The notes under the pieces were generated by a model. It worked only from the letters and a program-made list of their open reading frames with translations, searched no databases and was not told the origin of the DNA. The translations under genes and the position numbers were made by a program. A DNA stretch of 64,000 nt, taken from NCBI GenBank assembly GCA_045660325.1, contig JAZRDO010000005.1, positions 1 through 64,000 on the forward strand. The letters run 5' to 3'. Position 1 is the stretch's first letter. Every line of letters starts with the position of its first letter. Source of the DNA: SVTX01 sp045660325 (lineage in GTDB: Bacteria > Bacillota > Clostridia > Oscillospirales > CAG-272). This document shows positions 30,658 through 38,662 of the stretch, in pieces.

Positions 30658-33288
30658 TTACTTGATCATGCCTTCAACAACTGTGTTTGCAGCGTTCAAA
30701 GCTGCATCGATCTTGCTTGTGTCTGCGCCACCCGCCATAGCGTTGTCGGGACGTCCACCGCCCTTACCGCCTGTGATAGCAGCAACCTGACCTGCAAGCT
30801 TACCTGCATGTACGCCGGATGCAACTGCATCCTTACCTGCAGCAGTAACGAAGTTGAGCTTGCCGTCGTTTGTAATTGCGAGAACTAAAACCGCGTCGTT
30901 ATGCTCGGACTTGATCTTGTCAGTCATATTTCTTGCAACGTCAACCGTTACGTTGTCAAGGTGAGCTGTAACGAGCTTAACACCCTTGATCTCAACTGCG
31001 CCTGCGAAGAGGTTATCAGTCATACCGGAAGCGATCTTGGCATTAAGTCTATCGATTTCCTTCTTTGCTGCGGAAAGCTCGCTCTGGAGTGCTACTGCTC
31101 TCTTTGCGATTTCGTGAGAGTTTGCAACCTTAAGCTCCTTGGCAGTTTCATTGATAAGGTTGTCCTTTTCAGCTATAAGCGCGAGAACGCCCGTGCCTGT
31201 AACTGCTTCGATTCTTCTAACACCTGCAGCAACGCTGGATTCGGAGATGATCTTGAAAAGACCGATCTTGCCTGTATTGTCGCAGTGTGTACCTCCGCAA
31301 AGCTCAGTGGAGAAATCGCCCATCTTAACCATACGAACAACGTCGCCGTACTTTTCTCCGAAGAGTGCCATAGCGCCGTTTGCTCTTGCGGTTTCAATGT
31401 CAGTTTCAATTGTCTGAATTGAGTTAGCAACGAGAATGTTGATATTTACGAGTGCTTCGATCTTTGCAATCTCTTCGCTTGTAAGTGCTGCAAAATGTGT
31501 AAAGTCAAATCTGCAAACCTTTTCATTTACAAACGAACCTGCCTGCTCAACGTGAGAGCCGAGAACGTTTCTGAGAGCTGCCTGAAGCAAGTGAGCTGCA
31601 GAGTGGTTTCTCTTGATTGCATTACGTCTTGAGTCATTAATATCAGCTACAACTGCATCTCCGACCTTAACTTCACCGTTTACGATCGTGCAGAGGTGGA
31701 TATAAACGCCGTCAGTCTTCTTTGTGTCATAAACGTTTGCAATAAAGCCGTCGTTATAGATAGTACCTGTATCGCCTACCTGACCGCCGCCCTCACCGTA
31801 GAAGGGTGTTCTGTCAAGGATAATTGTAACGTCGCCTTCATTTACAGAATCAACTACACCGTTTTCTGTAAGGATCGCGAGTACCTTTGCATCGGACTTA
31901 TAATCAGTATAGCCTGTAAACTCTGTCTTTGCAAGGTCGGAAAGGAGAGACTTGGAGGATTCATCCCATCCGCCGATATTGGAGCGGGCATCTCTTGCTC
32001 TCTGTCTCTGCTGACGCATAAGCTCGTTGAACGTAGCCTCGTCGATCTGCATGTTGCTCTCAGCCGCGATCTCACGAGTGAGGTCGATCGGGAATCCGAA
32101 CGTATCGTAAAGCTTGAATACGTCCTCACCGGAAATAACGTTGGAGTTTTCAGCAACTGCACCGCGGATCATATTGGAAAGAATGGAAAGACCTGCATCA
32201 ACTGTAGCGTCGAATCTGTCCTCTTCCATGGAAATAACCTTAAGAATGTAGTCTCTCTTTTCTTCGAGCTCGCGATATGCCTCGCAGGACTCGTTAATAG
32301 AAACTGTTACTGTATCAATAAGGAAAGGATGGTTGATACCGAGAAGCTTACCGTGACGGCAAGCGCGACGGATAATTCTACGGAGAACGTAGCCGCGACC
32401 CTCGTTGGAAGGAATAACACCGTCTGCGATCATAAACATTGCACTTCTGGAGTGGTCTGTGATAACACGAATAGAAACGTCGTTCTTCGCGTCGTCGCCG
32501 TACTTCTTGCCGGAGATCTCGCAAACCTTGTCAATTACTCTGCGGATCGTGTCAACCTCGAACATGTTGTCAACGCCCTGCATTACGCAAGCGAGTCTTT
32601 CGAGGCCCATACCTGTATCGATATTCTTCTGAGAAAGCTCGGTGTAGTTGCCATGTCCGTCATTGTTGAACTGAGAGAATACGTTGTTCCAAATTTCCAT
32701 AAATCTGTCGCAATCGCAACCGGGCTTACAGTCGGGAGAGCCGCAACCGTACTTAATGCCACGGTCGAAGTATATTTCAGAGCAAGGACCGCAAGGACCG
32801 CTTCCGTGCTCCCAGAAATTGTCTGCCTTACCGTGACGAACGATTCTTTCAGCGGGAACGCCGATCTGCTTGTTCCAGATCTCAAATGCTTCCTCGTCGT
32901 TTTCATAAATAGACGGCCAAAGGAGCTCTGCGGGAATTTCAAGAGTAACTGTAAGGAATTCCCACGCCCAAGCTATTGCCTCTTCCTTGAAGTAATCTCC
33001 AAAGGAGAAGTTACCGAGCATTTCGAAGAAAGTACCGTGACGAGCTGTGTGTCCAACTCTTTCAAGGTCGGGAGTTCTTATACACTTCTGGCATGTTGTA
33101 ACTCTGTTACGGGGAGGAATTTCCTCGCCTGTGAAGAACTTCTTCATAGGCGCCATACCTGAATTTATAAGAAGAAGAGATTTGTCGTTATGAGGAACGA
33201 GAGAATACGAAGGGAGACGAAGGTGTCCCTTTGATTCAAAGAATGAGAGATACTGCTCTCTGATTTCATTAAGTGAAGTCCATTTCAT
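30658..33288 (-). CDS. alaS: Alanyl-tRNA synthetase
   Basis: Charges tRNA-Ala and edits mischarged Ser/Gly. 876 residues, the full family length: class II catalytic core at the start (LLINSGMAPMKKFFTGEEIP, TCQKCIRTPDLERVGHTARH), the editing site HSAAHLLQAAL and the zinc Cys/His CGGTHCDNTGKIG, and the C-terminal DHHA1 domain ending GGKGGGRPDNAMAGG. The leader between promoter and ATG is only about 45 bases, too short for a T-box, so control must be at the promoter, where an 18-base palindrome sits. Confidence 0.98.
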   Translation of the reverse strand: MKWTSLNEIREQYLSFFESKGHLRLPSYSLVPHNDKSLLLINSGMAPMKKFFTGEEIPPRNRVTTCQKCIRTPDLERVGHTARHGTFFEMLGNFSFGDYFKEEAIAWAWEFLTVTLEIPAELLWPSIYENDEEAFEIWNKQIGVPAERIVRHGKADNFWEHGSGPCGPCSEIYFDRGIKYGCGSPDCKPGCDCDRFMEIWNNVFSQFNNDGHGNYTELSQKNIDTGMGLERLACVMQGVDNMFEVDTIRRVIDKVCEISGKKYGDDAKNDVSIRVITDHSRSAMFMIADGVIPSNEGRGYVLRRIIRRACRHGKLLGINHPFLIDTVTVSINESCEAYRELEEKRDYILKVISMEEDRFDATVDAGLSILSNMIRGAVAENSNVISGEDVFKLYDTFGFPIDLTREIAAESNMQIDEATFNELMRQQRQRARDARSNIGGWDESSKSLLSDLAKTEFTGYTDYKSDAKVLAILTENGVVDSVNEGDVTIILDRTPFYGEGGGQVGDTGTIYNDGFIANVYDTKKTDGVYIHLCTIVNGEVKVGDAVVADINDSRRNAIKRNHSAAHLLQAALRNVLGSHVEQAGSFVNEKVCRFDFTHFAALTSEEIAKIEALVNINILVANSIQTIETDIETARANGAMALFGEKYGDVVRMVKMGDFSTELCGGTHCDNTGKIGLFKIISESSVAAGVRRIEAVTGTGVLALIAEKDNLINETAKELKVANSHEIAKRAVALQSELSAAKKEIDRLNAKIASGMTDNLFAGAVEIKGVKLVTAHLDNVTVDVARNMTDKIKSEHNDAVLVLAITNDGKLNFVTAAGKDAVASGVHAGKLAGQVAAITGGKGGGRPDNAMAGGADTSKIDAALNAANTVVEGMIK

Positions 33289-33340
33289 ACGGATTTACTT
33301 TACCTTTCATTTATACGTTTAAAATTTTACACTAAGAGAT

Positions 33341-33369
33341 ATTATATCATTAATGATATAGGATGTCAA
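33341..33369 (-). promoter_or_regulatory. SigmaA-type promoter of alaS
   Basis: Minus strand: -35 TTGACA (33364-33369), 17-base spacer, -10 TATAAT (33341-33346). Confidence 0.87.
33343..33360. promoter_or_regulatory. 18-base perfect palindrome in the alaS promoter
   Basis: TATATCATT/AATGATATA fills most of the spacer and runs into the -10 box. A protein bound here would exclude RNA polymerase. AT-richness makes chance more likely than for a GC-rich palindrome. Confidence 0.45.
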
Positions 33370-33398
33370 TAGTTTTTTTATTGTCTTGATTTACATTT

Positions 33399-34265
33399 TT
33401 ACACAATATCAGACACGGAGAGCGCCGCGCCGATAACTGTTCCGAACGTTGCATTTTCGGGAATAATAAAGTTTACTCCGAAGTCCTCCTTGAGGTTTTC
33501 AAATACCTCTCGAACAGGCTTAATCGTAGTAAGATTACCTACGAGAACGATATCTCTAATACCCCTGCCGCGGGCTGCAAAAATTGCGATCATGGCAATG
33601 ATTTCAGCTACCATATTGGCAAGTCCGAGCGCGATATCGGAATGGTCCGCAAGATCGGAAAGCTTACCGAAGTTAGCCGCAGTAAGGTTTTCGTTAACTC
33701 CCGTATACTTTGCATCAATTGAAATGTCCTTTACACGCAGGTCAACGTTGTCGAGGTTTCCGCCCTCAGCCACTTTTTCAATATGCTCGATAGTATGAAT
33801 ACCTAGCATTTTCTTGGTAAGACCGAGAAGTGTTCCGCCGCCGATACCAGTACCGCCGAGATAATTTATCTCGGTTGTGCCGTTTTCATTTTTTGCATGA
33901 ACAAGAGCAGTACCTGTTCCCATGCTAACGATGATCGCTTCGTCAAGTCCCGAAAGATATAATCCACCGCGACCCACAGCTGTGAATTCAGCAACCTTTT
34001 CGCAGTCGAGAGCATAAATTGGCTTATTCATATGAGACGCGCCAACGCCAGTTATCATTACCTTGTCGATGTCGTTTATTGAAAGCTCGTTTTCGGATAG
34101 GAATTTACCGAATGCGCCGTAAATAGACGTGATGGGATCGGTAGCCCGTACAAGCAAAGGAGAAATGAGTTCCCTGCTTCCGTCAGGCAAGTTTTTGAAG
34201 CCGACTATTTTAGTAGTGCTTCCACCGACGTCAATACCTATTACGTTTGTAAGCTTGTCTTTCAT
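33399..34265 (-). CDS. coaW: Type II pantothenate kinase-like protein
   Basis: First step of coenzyme A synthesis (pantothenate phosphorylation) in bacteria with the eukaryote-like type II enzyme. 288 residues of the ASKHA fold: phosphate 1 loop NVIGIDVGGSTTKIVGF, MITGVGASHMNKPI, IIVSMGTGTALVHA, and the GGTGIGGGTLLGLTKK adenosine loop, all as in CoaW. DIVLVGNLTTIKPVREVFEN closes the fold. No strong terminator separates it from alaS, so read-through is possible. It has its own promoter, overlapping the divergent rqcH promoter. Confidence 0.9.
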   Translation of the reverse strand: MKDKLTNVIGIDVGGSTTKIVGFKNLPDGSRELISPLLVRATDPITSIYGAFGKFLSENELSINDIDKVMITGVGASHMNKPIYALDCEKVAEFTAVGRGGLYLSGLDEAIIVSMGTGTALVHAKNENGTTEINYLGGTGIGGGTLLGLTKKMLGIHTIEHIEKVAEGGNLDNVDLRVKDISIDAKYTGVNENLTAANFGKLSDLADHSDIALGLANMVAEIIAMIAIFAARGRGIRDIVLVGNLTTIKPVREVFENLKEDFGVNFIIPENATFGTVIGAALSVSDIV

Positions 34266-34311
34266 AAATTTTACCTACCTTAAATAAATAGTAAATAATT
34301 CTCCAAATTTT

Positions 34312-34340
34312 ATTATAACATTATCTTGTAAAAAAATCAA
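34312..34340 (-). promoter_or_regulatory. SigmaA-type promoter of coaW
   Basis: Minus strand: -35 TTGATT (34335-34340), 17-base spacer, -10 TATAAT (34312-34317). It interlocks with the divergent plus-strand promoter. Confidence 0.75.
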
Positions 34341-34354
34341 TAGTGTGTTATAAT
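34326..34354 (+). promoter_or_regulatory. SigmaA-type promoter of rqcH
   Basis: -35 TTGTAA (34326-34331), 17-base spacer, -10 TATAAT (34349-34354). It overlaps the minus-strand coaW promoter by 15 bases, so the two should compete. Confidence 0.75.
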
Positions 34355-34430
34355 ATATTAGATAAAATTTGGAATACTTTGAGTATTTTTTGAAAAAATA
34401 TACGGCTTTACCTCAAAAAAGGAGGTTGTT

Positions 34431-36200
34431 ATGGCTTTTGATGCAGGTATGCTCGCCTCTGTTATTCACGAAATTTCCACGATAGCGACAGGCGGACGAA
34501 TTGAAAAAATATATCAGCCCGAGAAGGACGAGATATTCATACAGATGAGAACCCTCACGGGCGGCAAAAAATTACTTATAAACGCGGGCTCAAGCAATCC
34601 GAGAATTTCCTTTTCTACGGCGCAAAAGGAAAATCCAATGCAGGCACCTATGTTTTGTATGCTCCTTCGCAAACACCTCACAGGCGCAACTCTTGAGAGC
34701 ATTACACAGTGTGGCTTTGAGAGAGTTTGTATTCTCGCATTCAAGACTCGCGACGAAATGGGTTACGAGTGTAAGAAGCATATTATCGCAGAGATTATGG
34801 GTAAATACAGTAATCTTGTATTTGCCGACGAGAATTTTAAGATAATATCCTGTCTTAAAACTATTGATTTTTCAACGAGCTCTCTCCGTCAGGTTTTGCC
34901 GGGAATGAAGTACGAGCTCCCTCCCCCGCAGGATAAGTCTAACCCCCTGGACACGGACTTTGATGAATTTTCAAGACTTTATAATAATGCTTCTCCGTTT
35001 GCTTCTGCAGATAAATTTATTACTGCAACCTATCTCGGTATAGCATCCGTTACGGCAAGAGAAATGGTTTTCAGGGCATCTAAAAGAGTTGGTATAACTT
35101 TATCCGAATGCACACCAGAGGCGCTTTATACGGGCTTTTGCGAGGTTATGGATGCAATCAAGAACGGAGTCTATTCATCTTGTATAATTTATGGCGGTAA
35201 CACTCCGATTGAATATTCATTCGTTTCTCTTTTCCATTACGGACAGGATTTTCAATGTATAGAAGCTCCGAGTGTAAGTGATATGCTTGATATATTCTAC
35301 GAATCCCGTGATAAGGAAGCGAGAATTAAGCAACGCGCACAGGATCTCTTTAAAATTTTAAGTCATGCAGAGAGTAGAATTATAAAAAAGCTTGAAGCGC
35401 AAAGAACTGAAATTGCTGAATGTGATAAGGGCGTTGTATACAAGAAATACGGCGATCTTATAACGGCAAATATGTATCAATTGAAGCGCGGTCAAACGAC
35501 AGTTGAGCTTGTTGATTATGACGATTGGAATGAGGAGACCGAGGATTTCGGTAAATGTATTATTGAGCTTGACGAAAGACTTACGCCTGCCGCCAATGCT
35601 CAGAAATACTATAAAAAATACAATAAGTCGAAGACTGCAAGAGTCGAGCTCACAAAGCAGATAGAGATCGGAGAAAATGAATTGAGATATATCAATTCCG
35701 TATTTGACGCGCTGAATAAGGCAGAAACAACAGCCGATCTTAATGAGATCCGTATGGAACTTTACAGAAGTGGCTACGCCTCGAAAATGAAGGGCTATGC
35801 CGCACCTAAAAAGCAGCCCGCCCCCGTAGTGGCGAAATTCACTACAACTAACGGATATACCGTGTATTGCGGTAAAAACAACGTGCAAAACGAGTATATT
35901 ACTCACAAGCTTGCTGAAAAGCACGACTATTGGTTCCACGCCAAGAATACCCCAGGCTCTCACGTTTTGCTTGTAACTAACGGAGAGGAACCGCCCGAGC
36001 AGGATTTCACCGATGCTGCTGAAATTGCTGCATATTACTCAAAGGCTAACTCCGGTTCAAGAGTTGAGGTGGATTACCTTTTTGCAAAGGGAGTTAAGAA
36101 GGTGACGGGAGCAAAGCCCGGATTTGTAATATATAACAATAATTGGTCTGCATACGTAACGCCCAACGAAGAAAAAATAAAGAAAATGAGATCAAAGTAA
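34431..36200 (+). CDS. rqcH: Ribosome quality-control protein RqcH (NFACT family)
   Basis: Bacterial Rqc2/NEMF homologue: binds stalled 50S subunits with peptidyl-tRNA and directs C-terminal alanine tailing. Older annotations call it fibronectin-binding protein. 589 residues: NFACT-N domain (GGRIEKIYQPEKDEIFIQMR, ISFSTAQKENPMQAPMFCML), helix-hairpin-helix and coiled-coil middle (about 280-440), then NFACT-R with the hallmark HDYWFHAKNTPGSHVLLV. GGAGG lies 7 bases before the ATG. It is monocistronic. Confidence 0.95.
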   Translation: MAFDAGMLASVIHEISTIATGGRIEKIYQPEKDEIFIQMRTLTGGKKLLINAGSSNPRISFSTAQKENPMQAPMFCMLLRKHLTGATLESITQCGFERVCILAFKTRDEMGYECKKHIIAEIMGKYSNLVFADENFKIISCLKTIDFSTSSLRQVLPGMKYELPPPQDKSNPLDTDFDEFSRLYNNASPFASADKFITATYLGIASVTAREMVFRASKRVGITLSECTPEALYTGFCEVMDAIKNGVYSSCIIYGGNTPIEYSFVSLFHYGQDFQCIEAPSVSDMLDIFYESRDKEARIKQRAQDLFKILSHAESRIIKKLEAQRTEIAECDKGVVYKKYGDLITANMYQLKRGQTTVELVDYDDWNEETEDFGKCIIELDERLTPAANAQKYYKKYNKSKTARVELTKQIEIGENELRYINSVFDALNKAETTADLNEIRMELYRSGYASKMKGYAAPKKQPAPVVAKFTTTNGYTVYCGKNNVQNEYITHKLAEKHDYWFHAKNTPGSHVLLVTNGEEPPEQDFTDAAEIAAYYSKANSGSRVEVDYLFAKGVKKVTGAKPGFVIYNNNWSAYVTPNEEKIKKMRSK

Positions 36201-36272
36201 CTGTTTTTACGTAATATTTAGGGCAAATTTTGAGCTCATATTGTAAATATTGTGTTAAAGCGATCTTATTTT

Positions 36273-36286
36273 GTTGACAAATCAAC
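36273..36286. promoter_or_regulatory. Candidate MarR operator over the -35 box
   Basis: GTTGA-CAAA-TCAAC, a 5-base-arm inverted repeat that contains the TTGACA -35 of the marR promoter, a typical autoregulation site. Confidence 0.45.
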
Positions 36287-36302
36287 TATTTTGCTGTATA
36301 AT
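36274..36302 (+). promoter_or_regulatory. SigmaA-type promoter of the marR-acyl-CoA synthetase operon
   Basis: -35 TTGACA (36274-36279), 17-base spacer, -10 TATAAT (36297-36302); perfect boxes. Confidence 0.88.
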
Positions 36303-36347
36303 ATTATCATAGTTTACCCCAATTTTTGATTAGAGGTGATAATTTAG

Positions 36348-36800
36348 ATGTTTATGGAAAGATTTACCGCGTTTACCGTTAATCTTTCAAATATTGAAAG
36401 AAGTCTTCATAAGGTAAAAAGCAAGAAAATGGCTCAGTACGGTTTGCGCGCTACACATCTTATGTGTATGGTTCAGATCGATCAGACTCCTGATGGCTTA
36501 ACTCCTACTGAAATTGCGCGTACCTGCGCTATTGACAAGGCGTTTGTGTCAAGAATCACATTTGATCTTCTTGATCAGGACTTTATCAAAATCAATGAAA
36601 AGTTCAACGATGGCAGAAAATACAGACAGAAGTACATTCTGACTGAAAAGGGCTACGGCATTATGAATGAGATCCGAGAGATAATCGACAAGGTCGTTAC
36701 TGATATCTCCGATACTGTAACCGAGGACGAGCTTAAATGCTTCTATAAGGTGTTAAGTGTGATCAATGATCATATTGATATTGCGGCTGAAGAGCTTTGA
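36348..36800 (+). CDS. MarR-family transcriptional regulator
   Basis: A 150-residue winged-helix regulator. The DNA-binding part reads LTPTEIARTCAIDKAFVSRI then FDLLDQDFIKINEKFNDGRK (the wing with its DGRK-type turn) then YILTEKGYGIMNEIREIIDK. Flanking helices form the dimer. The ATG at 36348 has an AGAGGTG site. It is cotranscribed with the acyl-CoA synthetase gene 24 bases downstream, which suggests that it senses a fatty acid or acyl-CoA. That is inference from position. Confidence 0.92.
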   Translation: MFMERFTAFTVNLSNIERSLHKVKSKKMAQYGLRATHLMCMVQIDQTPDGLTPTEIARTCAIDKAFVSRITFDLLDQDFIKINEKFNDGRKYRQKYILTEKGYGIMNEIREIIDKVVTDISDTVTEDELKCFYKVLSVINDHIDIAAEEL

Positions 36801-36824
36801 TTAAAATACGAAAGGAAAACAAAA

Positions 36825-38549
36825 ATGTCTACTAATTACAAATTGAAAAACTGGAAAAAAATGTCTCACGATACTGCTGAGATTCATAATGTAAATGACC
36901 TTCTTTCAGCTATCCAGAACAATGGCGATAGAATTTTATTTAAATATTTCGTTGGTAACGAAGTAAAGGAAATGAATTATACCGAATTCCATGCAACCGT
37001 TAAGAAGGTTGCGGCAGCGTTCGACTCCCTTGATCTTTCAGGTAAGAGAATTGCTGTAATCGGTGATACATCTCCTCAGTGGCTCGCCATTTACGTAGGC
37101 GCACTCGCAGCGGGTGCTGTTATCATTCCTATGGATAAGGAGCTTGCCGTTACAGAAATTGAAAAGTTCCTTTCAATGGTTGAAGCTAACGCAATTGTTT
37201 ACTCTAAGGGCTTTAACGAGAAGTTCGTTCCTACAATGGAGTCTCATTCCTCCCTTAAATATTTTATCCCGATTGAAGCTCCCGCTAATGCAGATGAGCT
37301 TCCTAAGGTACTTCCCTTCAATCAGCTTCTTGATAAGGGCGAGCTCGCAGTTCAGAACGGCTATGAGATCAAAGCAGCTACAAATCTTGAGGAAATGTGT
37401 GAAATGCTTTTCACATCAGGTACAACAGGTACTAGTAAGTGTGTAATGCTCTCTCAGAAAAACATTTTCTCCGCAGTTTCCTCTGCATTTAAGACGGTTT
37501 GCTTTACTCCCGATGACGTTCTTGTATCCGTTCTCCCCGTACATCATACATACGAGCTTATGTGCTTGCTCGCAGCTATGACTCTCGGTATGACGGTTTG
37601 TATTAACGATTCTCTCCGCCACGCGCTTAGAAACTTCAAGATGTTCAAGCCCACAGGTCTCGTTCTCGTTCCTCTCTTCCTTAACACAATGCATAAGAAG
37701 ATTTGGTCTGAGGCCGAAAAGAGTGGCAGAGCAAAGACACTCAGAAAAGGTATGAAGATTTCTGGTGCTCTCATGAAGGTCGGCATTGACGTAAGAAGAA
37801 AGATATTTAAGACAGTAATTGATTCCTTCGGCGGTAACCTTACTAAGATTGTTTGCGGTGGCGCTAAGCTTAATCCCGAGCTCGTTCAGTTCTTTGACAG
37901 CATGGGCATTGGTGTATTCGAGGGATTCGGTATTACAGAATGCTCTCCTCTCGTAGCCGTAACTCCTTACTATGCAAGAAAGCCCGGCTCTATCGGTCCT
38001 GCTGTTCCCTCTTGCCAGATGAGAATTGATCCTAACGGTGACGTAACTGCTGATGGCTACACTATGGGTGAAATTCAGGTTAAGGGCGACAACGTAATGC
38101 TCGGTTACTATAATAATCCCGAAGCTAACGCTGAAGTATTTACCGAGGACGGTTGGTTCAAGACAGGCGACGTAGGTTACCTCGACTCAGACGGATATGC
38201 TTACATCACAGGTAGAATCAAGTTTGTTATCGTTCTTGAAAACGGTAAGAACGTATTCCCCGAGGAGATAGAAGAGTATCTCGAAGGTATTGAAACAATT
38301 GCCGAATCCTGCGTTATCGGTCGTAAGTCTGAGGATGGCGACGAGGTAATTCTTACTGCGGTTATTTATCCTGATTACTCTAAATTCGCAGGCGCATCTG
38401 AGGACGAAATAAAGAACGAGCTCAGAAAGACCATCAACGGCGTAAATAAGAAGCTGCCCTCCTTCAAGCAGATCAAGGGCATTGAAGTTCGAAAGACTGA
38501 ATTTGAAAAGACAACTACAAAGAAGATCAAGAGACAGCTTGTTAAATAA
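36825..38549 (+). CDS. AMP-dependent (long-chain) acyl-CoA synthetase-like ligase
   Basis: 574 residues of the ANL superfamily. It activates a carboxylic acid, most likely a fatty acid, with ATP and CoA or another acceptor. Motifs are EMLFTSGTTGTSKCVMLSQK (P-loop), GIGVFEGFGITECSPLVAVT, GWFKTGDVGYLDSDGYAYIT and YITGRIKFVIVLENGKNVFP, with the C-terminal catalytic Lys near KTTTKKIKRQLVK. The order and length fit FadD-type proteins. The upstream MarR gene is likely its regulator. A strong terminator follows. Confidence 0.92.
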   Translation: MSTNYKLKNWKKMSHDTAEIHNVNDLLSAIQNNGDRILFKYFVGNEVKEMNYTEFHATVKKVAAAFDSLDLSGKRIAVIGDTSPQWLAIYVGALAAGAVIIPMDKELAVTEIEKFLSMVEANAIVYSKGFNEKFVPTMESHSSLKYFIPIEAPANADELPKVLPFNQLLDKGELAVQNGYEIKAATNLEEMCEMLFTSGTTGTSKCVMLSQKNIFSAVSSAFKTVCFTPDDVLVSVLPVHHTYELMCLLAAMTLGMTVCINDSLRHALRNFKMFKPTGLVLVPLFLNTMHKKIWSEAEKSGRAKTLRKGMKISGALMKVGIDVRRKIFKTVIDSFGGNLTKIVCGGAKLNPELVQFFDSMGIGVFEGFGITECSPLVAVTPYYARKPGSIGPAVPSCQMRIDPNGDVTADGYTMGEIQVKGDNVMLGYYNNPEANAEVFTEDGWFKTGDVGYLDSDGYAYITGRIKFVIVLENGKNVFPEEIEEYLEGIETIAESCVIGRKSEDGDEVILTAVIYPDYSKFAGASEDEIKNELRKTINGVNKKLPSFKQIKGIEVRKTEFEKTTTKKIKRQLVK

Positions 38550-38556
38550 AATTATA

Positions 38557-38587
38557 AAAACTCGGGTATTACGCCCGAGTTTTTTTA
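38557..38587 (+). terminator. Rho-independent terminator after the acyl-CoA synthetase gene
   Basis: ACTCGGG (38561-38567) pairs with CCCGAGT (38575-38581), preceded by an A-run and followed by TTTTTT. Confidence 0.93.
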
Positions 38588-38594
38588 TCACGCC

Positions 38595-38623
38595 TTGACA
38601 AATAATATCTTTTGTAATATAAT
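38595..38623 (+). promoter_or_regulatory. SigmaA-type promoter of nadE
   Basis: -35 TTGACA (38595-38600), 17-base spacer, -10 TATAAT (38618-38623), starting 8 bases after the preceding terminator. Confidence 0.88.
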
Positions 38624-38662
38624 ATACTTGGATTATTATGATTTTCTTGTACGGAGGATTGT

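Noticed and set aside
31696..33162. 488-residue open frame on the plus strand antisense to alaS
   Set aside because: No ribosome site or family match, Cys-rich composition; alaS on the other strand is complete.
33289..33340. T-box riboswitch in the alaS leader
   Set aside because: Leader of about 45 bases cannot hold the stems and the T-box sequence is absent.
34431..36200. Fibronectin-binding adhesin
   Set aside because: This is the old name of the NFACT family; the NFACT-N and NFACT-R motifs point to the ribosome rescue factor RqcH.
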